This document shows, in pieces, positions 48,200 to 60,425 of a stretch of DNA of 64,000 nucleotides (within the stretch, counting starts at the first letter, position 1; each line of letters opens with the position of its first letter). Source of the DNA: Haberlea rhodopensis (lineage: Eukaryota; Streptophyta; Magnoliopsida; Lamiales; Gesneriaceae); assembly GCA_907163345.1 (NCBI GenBank), contig CAJQUN010000014.1:5208001-5272000 (forward strand). Direction: 5' to 3'. Below the pieces are notes generated by a model. It was not told where the DNA came from. It saw only the letters and a list, made by a program, of their open reading frames with translations, and made no database searches. A program made the translations under genes and the position numbers.

Positions 48200-50190
48200 A
48201 ACATTTTCTTAAATTCACTATACTAAAACTTGACACCGTGCACTTGTGGATTAATCGATCACTATTGATTTTGTTTTTTGTTCAAAAAGTGGCAATCAAT
48301 AAGGATTTATCGTTGGTTTATTTGTATTTTCTGGCTTTGAATGCAATTTAATTGACTGGCTATTGATTGAATTGTCATATTTGTTTCTGATCAATCACTC
48401 GGGAGAGGGGGTTGTGAACAGGACATAGGAAAACACATCGTTGATGTTTATATCATCGACATACGTATAACTCCATTGAAGCCTTTGAATGAATTATTGT
48501 GCAATCAATATTGTTTAGTATTTAATCTTAGATAGGGATATAAATTTGATATTGAATGATAACTTCTACTATCACTTGTATAAGGGAGTAAGAAATAAGT
48601 ATGAATTCTTGGTTAGTAAACTAGATAAATCCACAATATATAATTGATCATAAGAAACATAGTTGAAAATCAAGTGAAATCGAATCTCTAAATCCTTCTC
48701 ATAATTAATTTCTTGAATTGCACAACTGTCAGTTAGTAGTTTCCGTTTTTTGACAAACAACAACACCGCTCGTTTTCTAAATATGATTAATGTGAAGACC
48801 CAAAATCTGCATCTGAGATCTCTATTAAGACCTGCCCAGCAGATGTTAAGAAGCGGCTCAACAGATTTTTTTTAAAACAGCTCAGAAGATGATTAAAGCA
48901 ACTCAGTTAGCATTCTCCTCAACTTCACAAGTCAGACTCTACTGACCCAAATATACTACCGCTCCATATACTCTTCCAAAGACTCAAGCGATGCTTAAAT
49001 CAGCTCTACTAACTCAATGTCCCAGCTCAACCTATGAAGATAACCACCAGCTCTACTTATCTAATCCAGCCCAAGAGACTTAGTCAACCCCATTAACCCC
49101 TCAATTACAAAGATTGGTAATGAAGGCTACGGTTACAGAATTTCAGGGGTTGGCATTGAAGTAAAATCATTGCAGAGTTAATAGAGATCATGAGTTGTGA
49201 CTCCCAATTATTCACCTATAACCATTCCAAGCAAAAATTCACAAACTCTGCACCAAATCTTGAAAATACACACACACACATTCTACCATGTCAGAGAAGA
49301 AGAAAGAGCAATTTTCGAAGCTTTCTGAGATAATTTCTGTAAGTGGGTTTTTGCTATTATCGTCATATTGAATTTAAAAGAAATGTATGTTTAAATTCAA
49401 TCGAATATGTGCACTTTTTTGAAATTATGAAATATGTTATATCGTAAAATCAGTTCTAATGTGTGTTATCGGATCTGTTATGGCTCTTGGTGAGCAATTA
49501 TATTGAAATATCAGTTCTGATGTGTAGTACCAGATATGTTCTGTTGATGTTAGTTCCGATGTGTGTTAAAAAATATTTCCTGGCTCTAGGTGAGCATATT
49601 GGTCTAGACTCTAGTGAGAACAAAATATAAACTTTCAGTTATGTCTTGATAATTGTTATATATCTGTTCTATCTCAGTTATATATATGCTTTTCACAAGA
49701 CCTTTTAGTATGTATATATATGTTCTGTTCCATTGGCCCCAACTTGCTCGGTGTTTATTCAAACACTCACCCCTTACGCCCTTCCCAAGCTAAGAATGAG
49801 CAAGATGTAGAAGATGGTGATTTACTGCTACTGACTTGAAGTCAATCGCCGCTGTTATTTTAGTGTTATTATTTACGCTTCCGCAAATATTTAAGAAATT
49901 ATCAGTTGTAAATCAGTTTGGTTAATATCAGTTCAGTTGTAAAGAATTTCAAATTTTAGTTATTATGGAATAAAAAGACTGGTTTACCGAGATCTATATC
50001 CGAGGCTTGTTGTTACGAAATTTTGATTTGGAACTAACGCCGGTGTCATCGGTCCTGATCTCGAGGTGTGACAATTAAGACCTTCTAGTACAATATTTAG
50101 TTAATACTATAGACCAATCCTCGTGGATCGACTTTCGTATTCATATCCATATGTTAAAACTTGACACCGTACATTTGCGTATGTTTTACA
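48200..50190 (+). repeat. Old Athila-type LTR relic, interrupted by a solo LTR
   Basis: 48310-48785 aligns with 62375-62740 of the LTR at the right end of the window (for example CACTCGGGAGAGGGGGTTGT against CACTCGAGAGAGAGGGGTTA). 50079-50185 aligns with the LTR 3' end at 62870-62965 (CAATCCTCGTGGATC, TTGACACCGTACATTTGCG). An extra LTR-end sequence ACTTGACACCGTGCACTTG at about 48226 suggests an earlier rearrangement. No internal region is present. Confidence 0.65.
48791..50073 (+). repeat. Gypsy-type solo LTR
   Basis: 1283 bp, beginning TGTGAAGACCCAAAATC and ending CTCGAGGTGTGACA, flanked by attaa at 48786-48790 and 50074-50078. TG...CA ends and a 5-bp duplication without internal sequence are the mark of a solo LTR left by unequal recombination. 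Family assignment is by style only. Orientation is assumed from the TGTGAAGACC start. Confidence 0.85.
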
Positions 50191-51639
50191 CGCAACAAAT
50201 ATCATAAAATATGATCATTTTTTCTATTTATTATTTTTACTTTTTTAAATAACATTTTTTTATTTACCTTTCATTTTTTTTTATCAAAAATTCACCATTT
50301 CATAATTTTTATTTATTTCACATTTATTCTTCTTTATTTACAATTATTTATCAAAATTATTTTTACAATTTTTTATACATACTTATTAATAAATATTTTC
50401 ATTGGATTATTTTTAAATCAATAGAACCAGAAAAAAATGATTGAGAAAGTATACCAAAATTTTCATGTAATAATAATAAAAAAAGTAAAGAAGATGAAGG
50501 GATTTGGGAAGGGTAAATTTAAATTTTCTGATCAAAGTCCATGGATGTGAACATTGTTTGTGTTTGGATAAATAATTTAATATCATGGTTACCACCTCCA
50601 ATAAACATGCCTATGCACTTAAGAATCTACTATGATCCATGATTATCTCTAGTAAAGCAAAAAGGAAATATTATCCCCGGATAGATAATCACTCCGTAGT
50701 CTCATCATATCAACCAAATAATAACTTAGTATTTTAAATTTTTTGGTCAAAGTACATTGCATTACCTATTTAAATTCCAAACACAAGGTGAAAAATTTAT
50801 AATTTTTCACCTTGTGTCATATTTAATCACAACTTATATAACAAAAAGAAAGTCTTGTAACCATGATCTAATTTGATTTTACCATGATTCCTTTCAAACC
50901 TTGACTCGAAATAGTAACCATCTCCTTAAAATCTTATCAAGACTTCATATAGAATCATGTGCTAGTTTGAAGGAGTAATTCAGTTCAAATCGATTCGAAC
51001 CGTAACCAAAACTATCGAAAACATAAACTGAAATTATATCTAAAAGGTTGGTATAATTCTACCTTCCATCCCATTGTTAACAATCGATTTCAGATTCAAA
51101 ATGATTAGTTTTAGAAGCATGGTCTTCTTTAAATCTAGTACATGGGCTTAATATGGATTGAACATTATACTTTGTTTAATCTCAAGCTTTATTCTTTTTT
51201 GTGTGATCTAGAATATTATATGATTCTCTAAAGCAATGTTGGATGTTAAGATTAATTTAATCTCACGATACAAAATTTTGTTTTCTTCTTAATTTCTTTG
51301 CTTTAACAACTTAAAAACTTGGTAATAATGGGTTGAGTAGTTGCTATCACACGGGCATAGCCTGATGAGAATTTTCTCAACCGATAGTTGATTTGCCCCT
51401 GAGACAACGATGTTCTTAGTGGCAGCATCAACCATTCGTAATAATGCTCATTATTTACGCCCGAGAATACAATGTATCTTAGATATAACATCAACCAAAC
51501 CGTAATAACTAATACTGCTCATGATTTATGCCCGAGAATACAATGTACACAAATATTTAGCGTCAATCCACATACAACTAACTTCCCAAAATCAAAGATT
51601 CAGCAGTAAAATTTTCACCAGATTTTCTTGAGAAACAAC
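50191..51639. other. Intergenic region downstream of ALMT
   Basis: AT-rich, no gene seen. It holds a perfect 17-bp inverted repeat at 50781-50817 and a diverged local duplication (CCCGAGAATACAATGTA near 51460 and 51530) close to the 3' end of the ALMT gene. Confidence 0.5.
50781..50817. repeat. Perfect hairpin, 17-bp arms, 3-nt loop
   Basis: ACACAAGGTGAAAAATT (50781-50797), TAT, AATTTTTCACCTTGTGT (50801-50817). The match is exact. It could be a tiny fold-back element or an RNA stem; no target duplication is evident. Confidence 0.9.
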
Positions 51640-53850
51640 TCAAATCTTCAACCCGAAGCCCCTTAAAAATCTAGTACAAACGCCTGAACTTCTCACTGCA
51701 GGTAACTCGATGATATTTGGATCTTTAAACTCTGCTTCTTCACTTAATTCATCGAAAGCATCTACCACAATCTGCATTCTTGCAACAAATTCAATCAAAA
51801 GCGAAGCAAATGTAACCAAAGACAATGAACTCGCGCTGTGATACGTTTTGACCTCGTCTTCTTTGATGAAATCCTCTCCTTCATATGCAAACCAAGAAGG
51901 CCATGGTACATGTTTTCTTAGCTTATGCTTTGGCAAATCCTTGTTTTGCAAAAAAGCAGCGGCCATTAAATGGGGAGTTTCGCTTTGAGATTTCTCGATT
52001 CCGTTTTTATCATTAGGAAGATGGTGGAGATCTTCTTGCTCTTTCGTGTATTCTCTTGTAGTTTCCCAGTTCTCTGAATTGATCAGAAAAAATGATCTTT
52101 GGTCTATTTTCATCTGTAATTGCTCGCCTGCCTCATGTACTTGTTTCAGAATATCGTCTTGTGGGCATAGTTTTTCCATTTTTTCTAGTTTATTTCCAAG
52201 CTGAAGCAGGACTTTTGCCCCCTCTACACCAACCCTTTGAAGCTGGCTTAGAAAAGCATGCCTCTTCTCCAGTGGCGCCTGCAATTCGAATCAGTACTCG
52301 ATTTGATCCACTTGAAGAACATTGTCTTAAATAAAGTAAATTTGAATTGTAATTTATATATTACCTGGATTTCTGATAGGATGCAGCCATGGAGTGCCAT
52401 TACAGCATATGCACAATTCCTGACCGCACAGCTTACTTTCACATAAGTTCTCCATGGATGTAGATGACTTCTGTAACGCCCATGAGGCGGCTCCCAAAGA
52501 GCAAAATTCAACTGTTCGAAAAAGGATATAGATTTAAAGTCAAGAAGAAATTATATTTTGTTCAGTGTACAAGAATCTGTTAAAGTTTCGAATTACCAAT
52601 GTCTGCTCTCGGTTTGCAGATTCTATTACTGATTTATAGAGTTGATCAATCGACGCTTGTTGACTCGTCAATCTACTCAAGTTTCTGTTTAAATCAACAC
52701 TTTTCAGGTAGCCATTCACACAACCTATAGAAATTAAAACACAATTAAAAGAAAATTAAAGTTTTGAAATAAAACAGTGTTTCCAGTCATTTGAGTAGAT
52801 ACTCTAACCTTCTAAAGAGTTTGCAAGCTCTATGAAGTTATTCACAACCAAGTGATGAAGATCTTCCCCGGACCAAATGGGATAGATGCATATATTTATG
52901 ATGAAGCAGATAAAAGCACCAACTGCTAAAAGAACGAGTCGAGTCAGAATCGTCTCTGTGTATTCTCTATTTCTGTTCCCATCTACCATAAGTATACAAA
53001 ACGTGAGCACAATAACTCGGTAACCATACTCGTACGGTGCCATTGTTGGGTAGAGTTTCAAGTATGTTGCAATCGAGCCTGTCAGTTCATGAAACTATGT
53101 ATCAGAAATGGTTTGTTCAATCGATGCCCCCAAAAGGATTGAAAACTCTGCATCAGAAATATATGGCACAATCATCGAATGTTTGTAGTACGTTTTTAAG
53201 TTTAGAGCTGTGATATTGATATAAACTACAGTTTTTAGTGAAACGACATATTAGCCGCGATATGACTTTGAAAACTAAAAAATACACGGTAACATGATGT
53301 ACAAACCAATGATGAAAAAACTTGTGATGATTACGACTTTTTCCCACTTCCCGGCAAGGAGGGACAACCCGGCGAAGAGAAAGGCTAGCATTCCAGCACA
53401 AAATGTCCCTAAACTACGGTTGAATCCTTTTATTAATGTTGCTCCTGCAAATTCATTCAACAATACAAATGTCTAGAGGAGGAAGAAAATATAAAAACAC
53501 AGATATAACTCATATGGTGTGCTGTTATTTTAATTTGGAATACCTATGCTGAATTCAAACATGACAATAACAGGAAGAATAGCCCAGACTGAGAAGTGGG
53601 AGAGATCAGGAAGAGGCTTTTTCCAGAATATGAACAATGATGCAAGTGCCAGTGCAAATCCCATCTTGAGGGGATATATGATTTTTCTCGGATCATTTCT
53701 TCCCATTTCCATTGCTTTCTTGAAAAAATCGAACGAATGATTCCAACACCGGGTGAATCTATCGTGCATTGTTTTCATCCAAATGCAAGAACATCTTCCG
53801 CCATCATTTCCTTCCAGCCCACGAAACGGAAGCAATCTTTCCTTGCTCAT
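51640..53850 (-). CDS. ALMT: Aluminium-activated malate transporter (ALMT) family anion channel
   Basis: Six exons with GT-AG borders: 53850-53544, 53444-53307, 53078-52809, 52724-52597, 52511-52365, 52278-51640. They sum to 1629 bp, an uninterrupted 542-residue protein plus stop with consistent phases, within the usual ALMT size. The N-terminal half has hydrophobic segments for the ALMT pore (MGFALALASLFIFW, HFSVWAILPVIVMFEFSIG, GTFCAGMLAFLFAGLSLLAG, VVIITSFFIIG, LTRLVLLAVGAFICFIINI). The family WEP motif (ALWEPPHGRY) opens exon 5, and the soluble C-terminal half carries LSQLQRVGVEGAKVLL and VDAFDELSEEAEFKDP. ALMTs carry malate or other anions across plasma or vacuolar membrane; the C-terminus recalls the vacuolar ALMT9/ALMT4-type group, which is inference. 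This is the only intact host gene found. Confidence 0.93.
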
Positions 53851-54166
53851 ATCAACTGATAATCGTTATAAAAAATATGGATATCTGAGGAATGTATTTG
53901 AAGTTGATTATGTAACCACAAGAATCTTGAAACTTTGATATCAATCAATGAATATTTCAGCCATGGCTTATAATATGCAGAGACCAGACTTGTTTCCGTT
54001 AATAATTTTCAGCCATGGCTTTTCATATTAATTTAAACAGATGAGACTAGATAAAATTTCTGCAGCAAAAAAGGGTACTTACTATGATTATTATATAAAA
54101 GAATATTCAAACCTTTAATAGGTGTCCCTTAAACAATATATTTTGTAACATTATTACATGCGGAAA

Positions 54167-54215
54167 GAACCTGTACGAGGTATAACCCTCACGGGTTCAA
54201 TGGAGTTGCAACTCC
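54167..54215 (-). ncRNA. TPP-aptamer-like 3' half (copy 2), tentative
   Basis: The minus strand reads UCCAUUGAACCCGUGAGGGU then UAUACCUCGUACAGGUUC. The inner stem GAGG/CCUC is perfect here and the outer stem has one mismatch, so the helix is kept although bases differ from copy 1. The preceding GGAGTTGCAACTCC is a 14-bp palindrome in this copy. The 5' half of the aptamer is not recognisable. About 320 bases upstream of the ALMT start codon. Confidence 0.2.
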
Positions 54216-54358
54216 AGAAACGTGACACTTTTGGTTATCTTTCTTAAAATTTTTAAATGTCATGGGTAATTTATTCAAAACTACCATTTCAACTCAATCT
54301 TATTTTGATTTTACTTCTTGATTTTTTAATGGTAGGATGTTGATTAATTGGGACTACT

Positions 54359-54360
<2 letters not shown>

Positions 54361-54396
<36 letters not shown>
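54361..54396. repeat. (TA)n microsatellite
   Basis: Roughly 17 uninterrupted TA units. The dead paralogue has only a short imperfect version at about 44095-44110. Confidence 0.9.
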
Positions 54397-54399
<3 letters not shown>

Positions 54400-54433
54400 C
54401 GTAAAATTTCGAAATTCTCTGCTTGTATCGAAC

Positions 54434-55070
54434 TACAGTTAAACCTCTATAAATTAATAGATTTGAGATTTGCGAAAGCTATTAATTTAGTGAAAATTAA
54501 ATAATCGATAAATAAATAATTATTAGTTTATAGATTAATTAATAACATAGTTGAATTATCATAACGAAATGGACGAATATCTGGTGAACTACCCTAAAAA
54601 ATAAAACAACTACAGAGAAATTGACCGACAAGCTATCATGATAACTGATAAATGTGACGAAATTGAATATGATGGTTTTACTATACAGCACCCTTCTCAA
54701 AAGGAAATCCTTAAAGTTGTGTTGGCATTGAATAATTTTTTGTGAACTATGAGAAAATCATACCAGAAGTTCTTACTATGTTAAAAAAAGTCAGAGATGA
54801 GATTTAAGTTGACACATTTCAATAAGACACAAACGACAATTGAGTCATTGTCGAAAAAATCGTCCTCGATTAATCATAAATGTATTATATGTTAATGATT
54901 TATTAATTTATATATTGCATGTGATTTATATAAATTCTCAAATATATATATTATAAGTTTTTAGCGAATTATTAATTTAACACATTGTCTTCAAGTCGGG
55001 ATCAGTCAAAAATATTATTTAAACAATGTTATTAATTAATTGAGTATTAAATTATCGAGATTATATCCTA
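54434..55070 (+). mobile_element. Decayed pogo-like (Lemi1-type) DNA transposon
   Basis: Starts after TA with CAGTTAAACCTCTATAAATT, the typical end of plant pogo/mariner-type elements. Near the right end the minus strand reads TTGACTGATCCCGACTTGAA, also typical of these termini. Between them is a broken C-terminal transposase segment readable as SQKEILKVVLALNNFL, then EVLTMLKKVRDEI and FNKTQTTIESL. The dead ALMT paralogue lacks this insertion at the matching place, so it arrived after the duplication or was lost there. Right border approximate. Confidence 0.65.
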
Positions 55071-55089
55071 AACTATATAAAACCATTAG

Positions 55090-55410
55090 CAGGTTGTGGT
55101 AGCACATGAAGCATTTGATCTACAATTCCACTCCCCACATTGGTCAGCTCTTGAATTTCAAGAACCTCCCCCCGTCTCTTCATCTTCTTTTTCACCTTTA
55201 TCGCCACAAAATCCACCCCAAGGAATAAAAACCTTCCTCCCACAAACGCTCACCTTGTATTGTTGTTTAATGTGTCTCTATTCTATAATAATATATTTAA
55301 TAAATTATGAGCTAATTTTTTTACGTGTTTTAATTTTACGTTTCGTATTTAGGATGGAATCTTCTCATTTTTTTCGCAACAAGCATTGTAGTCTAGGTTA
55401 ACTCTCAGTC
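55090..55410. other. Conserved block upstream of both ALMT copies
   Basis: Aligns with 44336-44490 plus 47515-47665. The central part is GC-richer and could be read on the minus strand as KKKMKRRGEVLEIQELTNV, but the two copies differ by frame upstream of this. I do not recognise the product. It may be the end of an unknown neighbouring gene or non-coding. 55411-55782 shows nothing further. Confidence 0.35.
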
Positions 55411-55782
55411 ATTCATTGGCCTGACCAATTTTGACAGCTCTAACCATCATCACCTTGCAATGGGCCTGTTTGTTTATAATGATGCCAGATAAAAAAATTT
55501 TCAGAATCTTGTCTTATTTCGTGGGTTTCATTTTTAAAAGAAAAAAAATACATGAAAAAGGTAAATAGCATGATTTTAATGATGGAGAATTCGGGAAAAA
55601 AGACATTAAAAATAAATTATATTCTTGTCTTTCTTGACATGAACTCAGAACTAAAAGTCATCGATAGAATCTCAGTCTGCTTTTATTCCGGGCAGATTAA
55701 TTACTTATAATGTCCTTTTTGTTTTCTAAATTAATCATTATTTAAAACGAAAATTTTGGGGTAAAAAGGACAAATGTCAATT

Positions 55783-57995
55783 AAGCTAGACATGAGCAAA
55801 TCCTTTTATAAAGTTGAATGAAATTTTTTAGAAGGGTCATGCGTAGTCTTGGTTGTGATTCTAAAATTGTTAAGATGATTAAGGTGTATGTATGTGTCTT
55901 ATTCGTTAAAATGAATATTGAACAGTTTGGTTATTTCCATCTTTGTAGGGACATTCGTCAGGGTGACCCCTTGTCACATTTTTTGTTCTTGTTCATTGCT
56001 GAGGCGCTTAGCTCCATGATTAAATGCGCTGAGCATTGTGAACTGATTAAAGGGGTGGCTGTCGATAGGGGAGCATCACATATTTTGCATTTACTATTTG
56101 CTGACGATACCCTGATTTTCTGTCAAGCAGATGCCACAACATCACATTCTATTCGTGAAATTTTACAAAAATATGGACTGGCAACAGTCAAGAAATTAAT
56201 TTCCAAAAATCAGTTGTGGTATTTAGCAAAAATATGACGGCTGAGCATCGCGAGTGTATTAGTTGCATTTTTGGTATTGGGAGGTTGCCAAAGATGACAA
56301 ATATTTGGGGTTGGCATTAGTGATTGGAAAGTCCAAAGCTGAATTCTTTGGAGGATTTCGAGATAGGGTTTGGACAAAGATTACAAAGAATGGTCGAGAA
56401 GAGGCTTTCCAAAGTGGGCAAGGAGGTTCTTATTAAATCTATCCTTCAAGCCATCCCGACCTACATGATGAGTTGTTTCATTCTCCCGGTCTATATCATT
56501 AACGACATTGAATCATTGATATCCACATTCTAGTGGGGTGAAAAAAACACTAAGAAAATACATTGACTTAGTTGGGATAAGATGTGTGAGAGTAAAACAT
56601 ATGGTGGTTTGGGCTTTAGAGATTTGAGAGCATTTAATCTTGCTATGATGGCTAAGCAGGCTTGGAGAATTCATATGAATCCTGAGAGTCTTCTTAGCAG
56701 GGTGTTAAAAGTCAATACTTCCCAGATAATGACTTCTTATCAATGCTACATCGCCTGCAGCTTCTCTTACATGGAAAAGCTTAATGAAAGCGAAAAATCT
56801 ACTTGCTGCAGGACTGTGATGGCGGGTTGGTAATGGCACTCACATCCACATTTGGAGAGACAATTGGATACATGTCAACATATTCTCAGAATGTACTTAC
56901 CATGCCAAGAACATCCGGAAAGTGCGACAATGAACAATCTTATTCATATGACTCCCAGGAATGGAATCAGGAGCTGATCAACTGCATCTTTTTCGAAGAA
57001 GTGGTGCAAACCATACTCAGTATACGTTTAGGACACATTGGATACCCAGATTAGTCTGTCTGGAATTACATGAGGAATGGATGTATTCGGTTAACAACGC
57101 ATACCATTGGACTCGACGGTCGAGACATATAGATGCATGTGCTAATGGTTATACTTCTGATGTTCTGGAAGAGATGTGTTTGAAGTTTATTTAAAGCAAA
57201 GATACCAAATAAAGTTAAACTCTTCGTTTGGAGGGCATGCCATGGGGCAGTACCTACTCTCAATGCTCTGGATCGACTGCATATCGTGAAAGATACACCT
57301 TGTGGAATTTGCCTTACTAAAAAAGAATCATTGCTACATATAGTTCGGGAATACCATTTTGATTGGCTATGTTGGGCATGCTCCAATATTCCACATCAGC
57401 ATCTCTTTGTGGAATGCATTGATCAAGGATTGGATTTGTCATTTGCACACCACGCTAACCGCAGAAGACCTTGATCTGGTTTTACTAGAATCCCAACAAG
57501 CTGGCGACCACCCCCTTCGGGTGTTATTAAAATTAATTGTGATGCATCTATATTATATCTCGGCAATTCAGCTGGCTTTTTATTATTGTCAGGGACCACC
57601 ATGGAATTTGTCTTGCTTGGATTAGCAAACACTACGACTTCCAACAAATCCGGAAATTGTGGAGGCTATGACTTTGAGGGAGGGGATTGAACTAGCAAAG
57701 ACAACATGGGTGGACTAAAGTCATTTTAGAGAGTGATCGTTTGGCATTGATACAGGCATTGAATTGTTCAGAAAATTTTCATCCATTGGCCTGATATAGC
57801 AGACATAAAAAGGTCCATGTTTGAATTTATGATTCCTAGTGCGTAAATGATCCAACGACAGGGCAATGAAGCAACACATCATTTAGCTAAACATGTATTA
57901 GTGTCAACTTTTGGGTTGTTAAATACCAGACTTTATTCACAATATTATAATATCTGAATCTTTACAGTGATCAGTGAATCTATTGTTTCTTCTAT
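55783..57995 (+). pseudogene. LINE 2 ORF2, 3' half: reverse transcriptase to RNase H
   Basis: Non-LTR retrotransposon sequence on the + strand, truncated at its 5' end within the reverse transcriptase (KLDMSKSFYKVE at 55783). It continues with RQGDPLSHFLFLFIAEALSS, then LLFADDTLIFCQ (the FADD catalytic box, about 56095-56130). The C-terminal region follows (AIPTYMMSCFILPVYI; KTYGGLGFRDLRAFNLAMMA) and a remnant of an RNase H domain (KINCDAS near 57530). Several stops and frameshifts. A short A-run at 57996-58006 marks the 3' end. Confidence 0.85.
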
Positions 57996-58006
57996 AAAAA
58001 AAAAAA
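57996..58006 (+). other. Poly(A) tail of LINE 2
   Basis: An 11-base A run directly after the LINE 3' sequence, the usual tail of target-primed insertions. No convincing flanking target duplication was found. Confidence 0.6.
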
Positions 58007-59753
58007 GAACAAAGAAATACCCATGATCCTAAAAGCAAAACCATCTCATTTCTCCCTTCTCACAAAACCTATTTGTGACAAACAAGTTATTAACATCAGT
58101 AATAACATGACTCATGATGGGTTTGAGACAGTTTGCAATGGCTTTGGCTGACACTTTGTAGATGACATTACTCAGGCTAATTGGTATGAAGTGTGTAATA
58201 AGTTCAGGAGATGAGCATTAAGGAATTAGTATGATGTTGGTATAATTGAGTTTGTCAAGAAATATACCTTTGTTAGGAAAGCTAGAATATTCTCACTAAC
58301 TTCTTTTTACACGAGATGCTAAATTTTTTGATAAAATATGGCAGACATATCATCAGGGCCAATGGATTTCAAAGGATACATGTCGAATAGAGCTGTAGTG
58401 ATTCATGTTGTGTATACGACTGAAGTAATTGTTGATTCAAAACATCAATAATGTGAGGCTCTATTGTTCTGAGCACATCATTCAATTCATCGACCGTTGG
58501 TTTTCTCGATTGAAAAACTTCTGTGAAGTATCGCAGGGCAACATTCGGATGCCCTCAATCGAGTCATGACAATGGCCATTGACATCTTTTAATCACTGAA
58601 TGGTATTTGATCGTCATCTACCGCATGCCCTTGAGTGAAAATATGATGTATTACGATCCCCTTCTTTCATCCATTCAGCTTTTCCTCTTTGCTTCCACAT
58701 TATCTCCTCCTTTTCCAAGACTTCATCTAGTTTGTGCATCATGTACTATTCTTCTGCAACATTTTTTGAATATCGTGGTTGCATCTGAGCATATCAACTT
58801 TCTCCTTTAACTCTTTTACTTGTCGTCTGATGCTACCAAATTTGATACCTCCAACGAAGTAATCAGAACCTGCAGTCCCGAATATGATCAAGTATATTTC
58901 TCTCGTTGTTATCATTTAACCCACTATTCCAGCACTTTGCAATCACTTCTGCGGAGCTCTCAGATTTGATCCACATAGCTTCAAATCCGAATTGTTTTAG
59001 TCGGTCTTTGATGGTCCTCTACGGAATGTTCCAATGTTAGTTTGAGAGGATTATGATCCGATCAGCTTACACACAAGTTTTCAAGCTGATAACGGGGGAA
59101 TCTGTGAGTCCAAGAGCTATTTGCCAAGCCTTTATCCAATCTTTCTCAAATTGTGTTTGGTTCTTGTGTCATATTACACCAAGTGAATGGTGACTCAATA
59201 TATGATAATTCATGCAGGTTCGATTCAGTTATAGCCATTCTGAAATGATCTAGTCACAAGTTCGGTATACTACAGCCACCTTCCTTTTCGTATTGATGAA
59301 GAATTTCATTAAAATCACAAACAACATAACCATTGTGTTTGAACACATTGAGCCAGTTTTCTGAGCAAATTTTATGTGGGTTTCTTGTTGCCTAAATCAG
59401 GTTCCCCATACATTCCAGTAAATCGCCATCCTCCATAATTGTCATTAGTATATACAAGGCATCAATATGATTATTAGAATAACTTTTAATGCAGACATCA
59501 AATTCTTTATTCCACAATAATGCTAATTCGCCTTATCTACGTGTTGATACTGCAATTCCAAACATATTAAACTTCTGCTTTAATTTGTCTACCTTCGATG
59601 CTATTAATTTGTCTACATGAGGAATACAATTTGGGGTGATGTTCTGGATATATTCTCCGAGTGCACGAACTGTCCCCGGATGCCCCAAGCCCCGACAATT
59701 CCAACTTAAGCAACTCATAATTCCCGGCGCAGCCTCCGCCGAAACCTGATAAG

Positions 59754-60424
59754 CTATGATGCACGGACACTCCTAAAAATCATTCGGCAGTATCAGACAC
59801 TTCTAGGACAACGACACTTCTTTGGCAGTCATTGGACACGTGTCGGACATGCAACATGGTTTGTCCTTAGTATTTTTTTTTAAAAATAAAATCGGACACC
59901 CGTGTCGGACACTCCCCTCAATATCGGACACCAGTGTCGCACTCGGAGATGGCGTGTCAAACACATAAATGACACTTTTGAGAGTTAATTGTACAATTTA
60001 AATGTTTTTGGCCAAAGTGGAATTTGGACGTGTAAGTTAAACTTTATGTTAATTGAAGTAGTTAAGCTTTATGTTAATTGAATTAATATATATTTGGTGT
60101 TAGAATGAGTAATACTATGATAATTTCAGTGACATGAATGTATTTATATGCTTTTTGAATCTGTTAAGAATATTTTTGATGTTATCTTTTATTTGTACGT
60201 ATATGTTAAACTTTATGTTAATTGATTATATGTATTTGATGTTAGTATGAGTGATGTTATGATGATTCATGTGACGTGTATTTATTTATATGCTTTTTGA
60301 ATTTGCTAAGAATATATAAAAATATACTGGTGTGTCTCAGACGTGTTGTATCTGAAAAGTTTGAAAATATGTGTCACGGTATCCATGTCATGTCGTGTCA
60401 GTCGTGTCAGTGTCCGTGCATCTA
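59754..60424. mobile_element. MULE-like MITE
   Basis: A 671-bp non-coding element. It has 14-bp terminal inverted repeats GATGCACGGACACT (59758-59771) and AGTGTCCGTGCATC (60409-60422), flanked by a 9-bp direct repeat cctgataag (59745-59753 and 60425-60433). Nine-base duplications are typical of Mutator-like elements. The ends are rich in GTGTCGGACA-type words. There is no transposase. Confidence 0.8.
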
Positions 60425-60425
60425 C

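Larger units (their letters stand above)
53851..54433 (-). other. 5' flank of the intact ALMT gene
   Basis: Conserved with 43570-44330. It contains the TPP-like hairpin at 54167-54215 and a TA microsatellite at 54361-54396. No confident promoter element can be assigned by eye. Confidence 0.5.

Noticed and set aside
57996..59770. Classical twin-priming inversion of a single LINE
   Set aside because: In twin priming the inverted 5' segment lies upstream of the 3' segment. Here it lies beyond the poly(A), so a different mechanism or two insertions is more likely.
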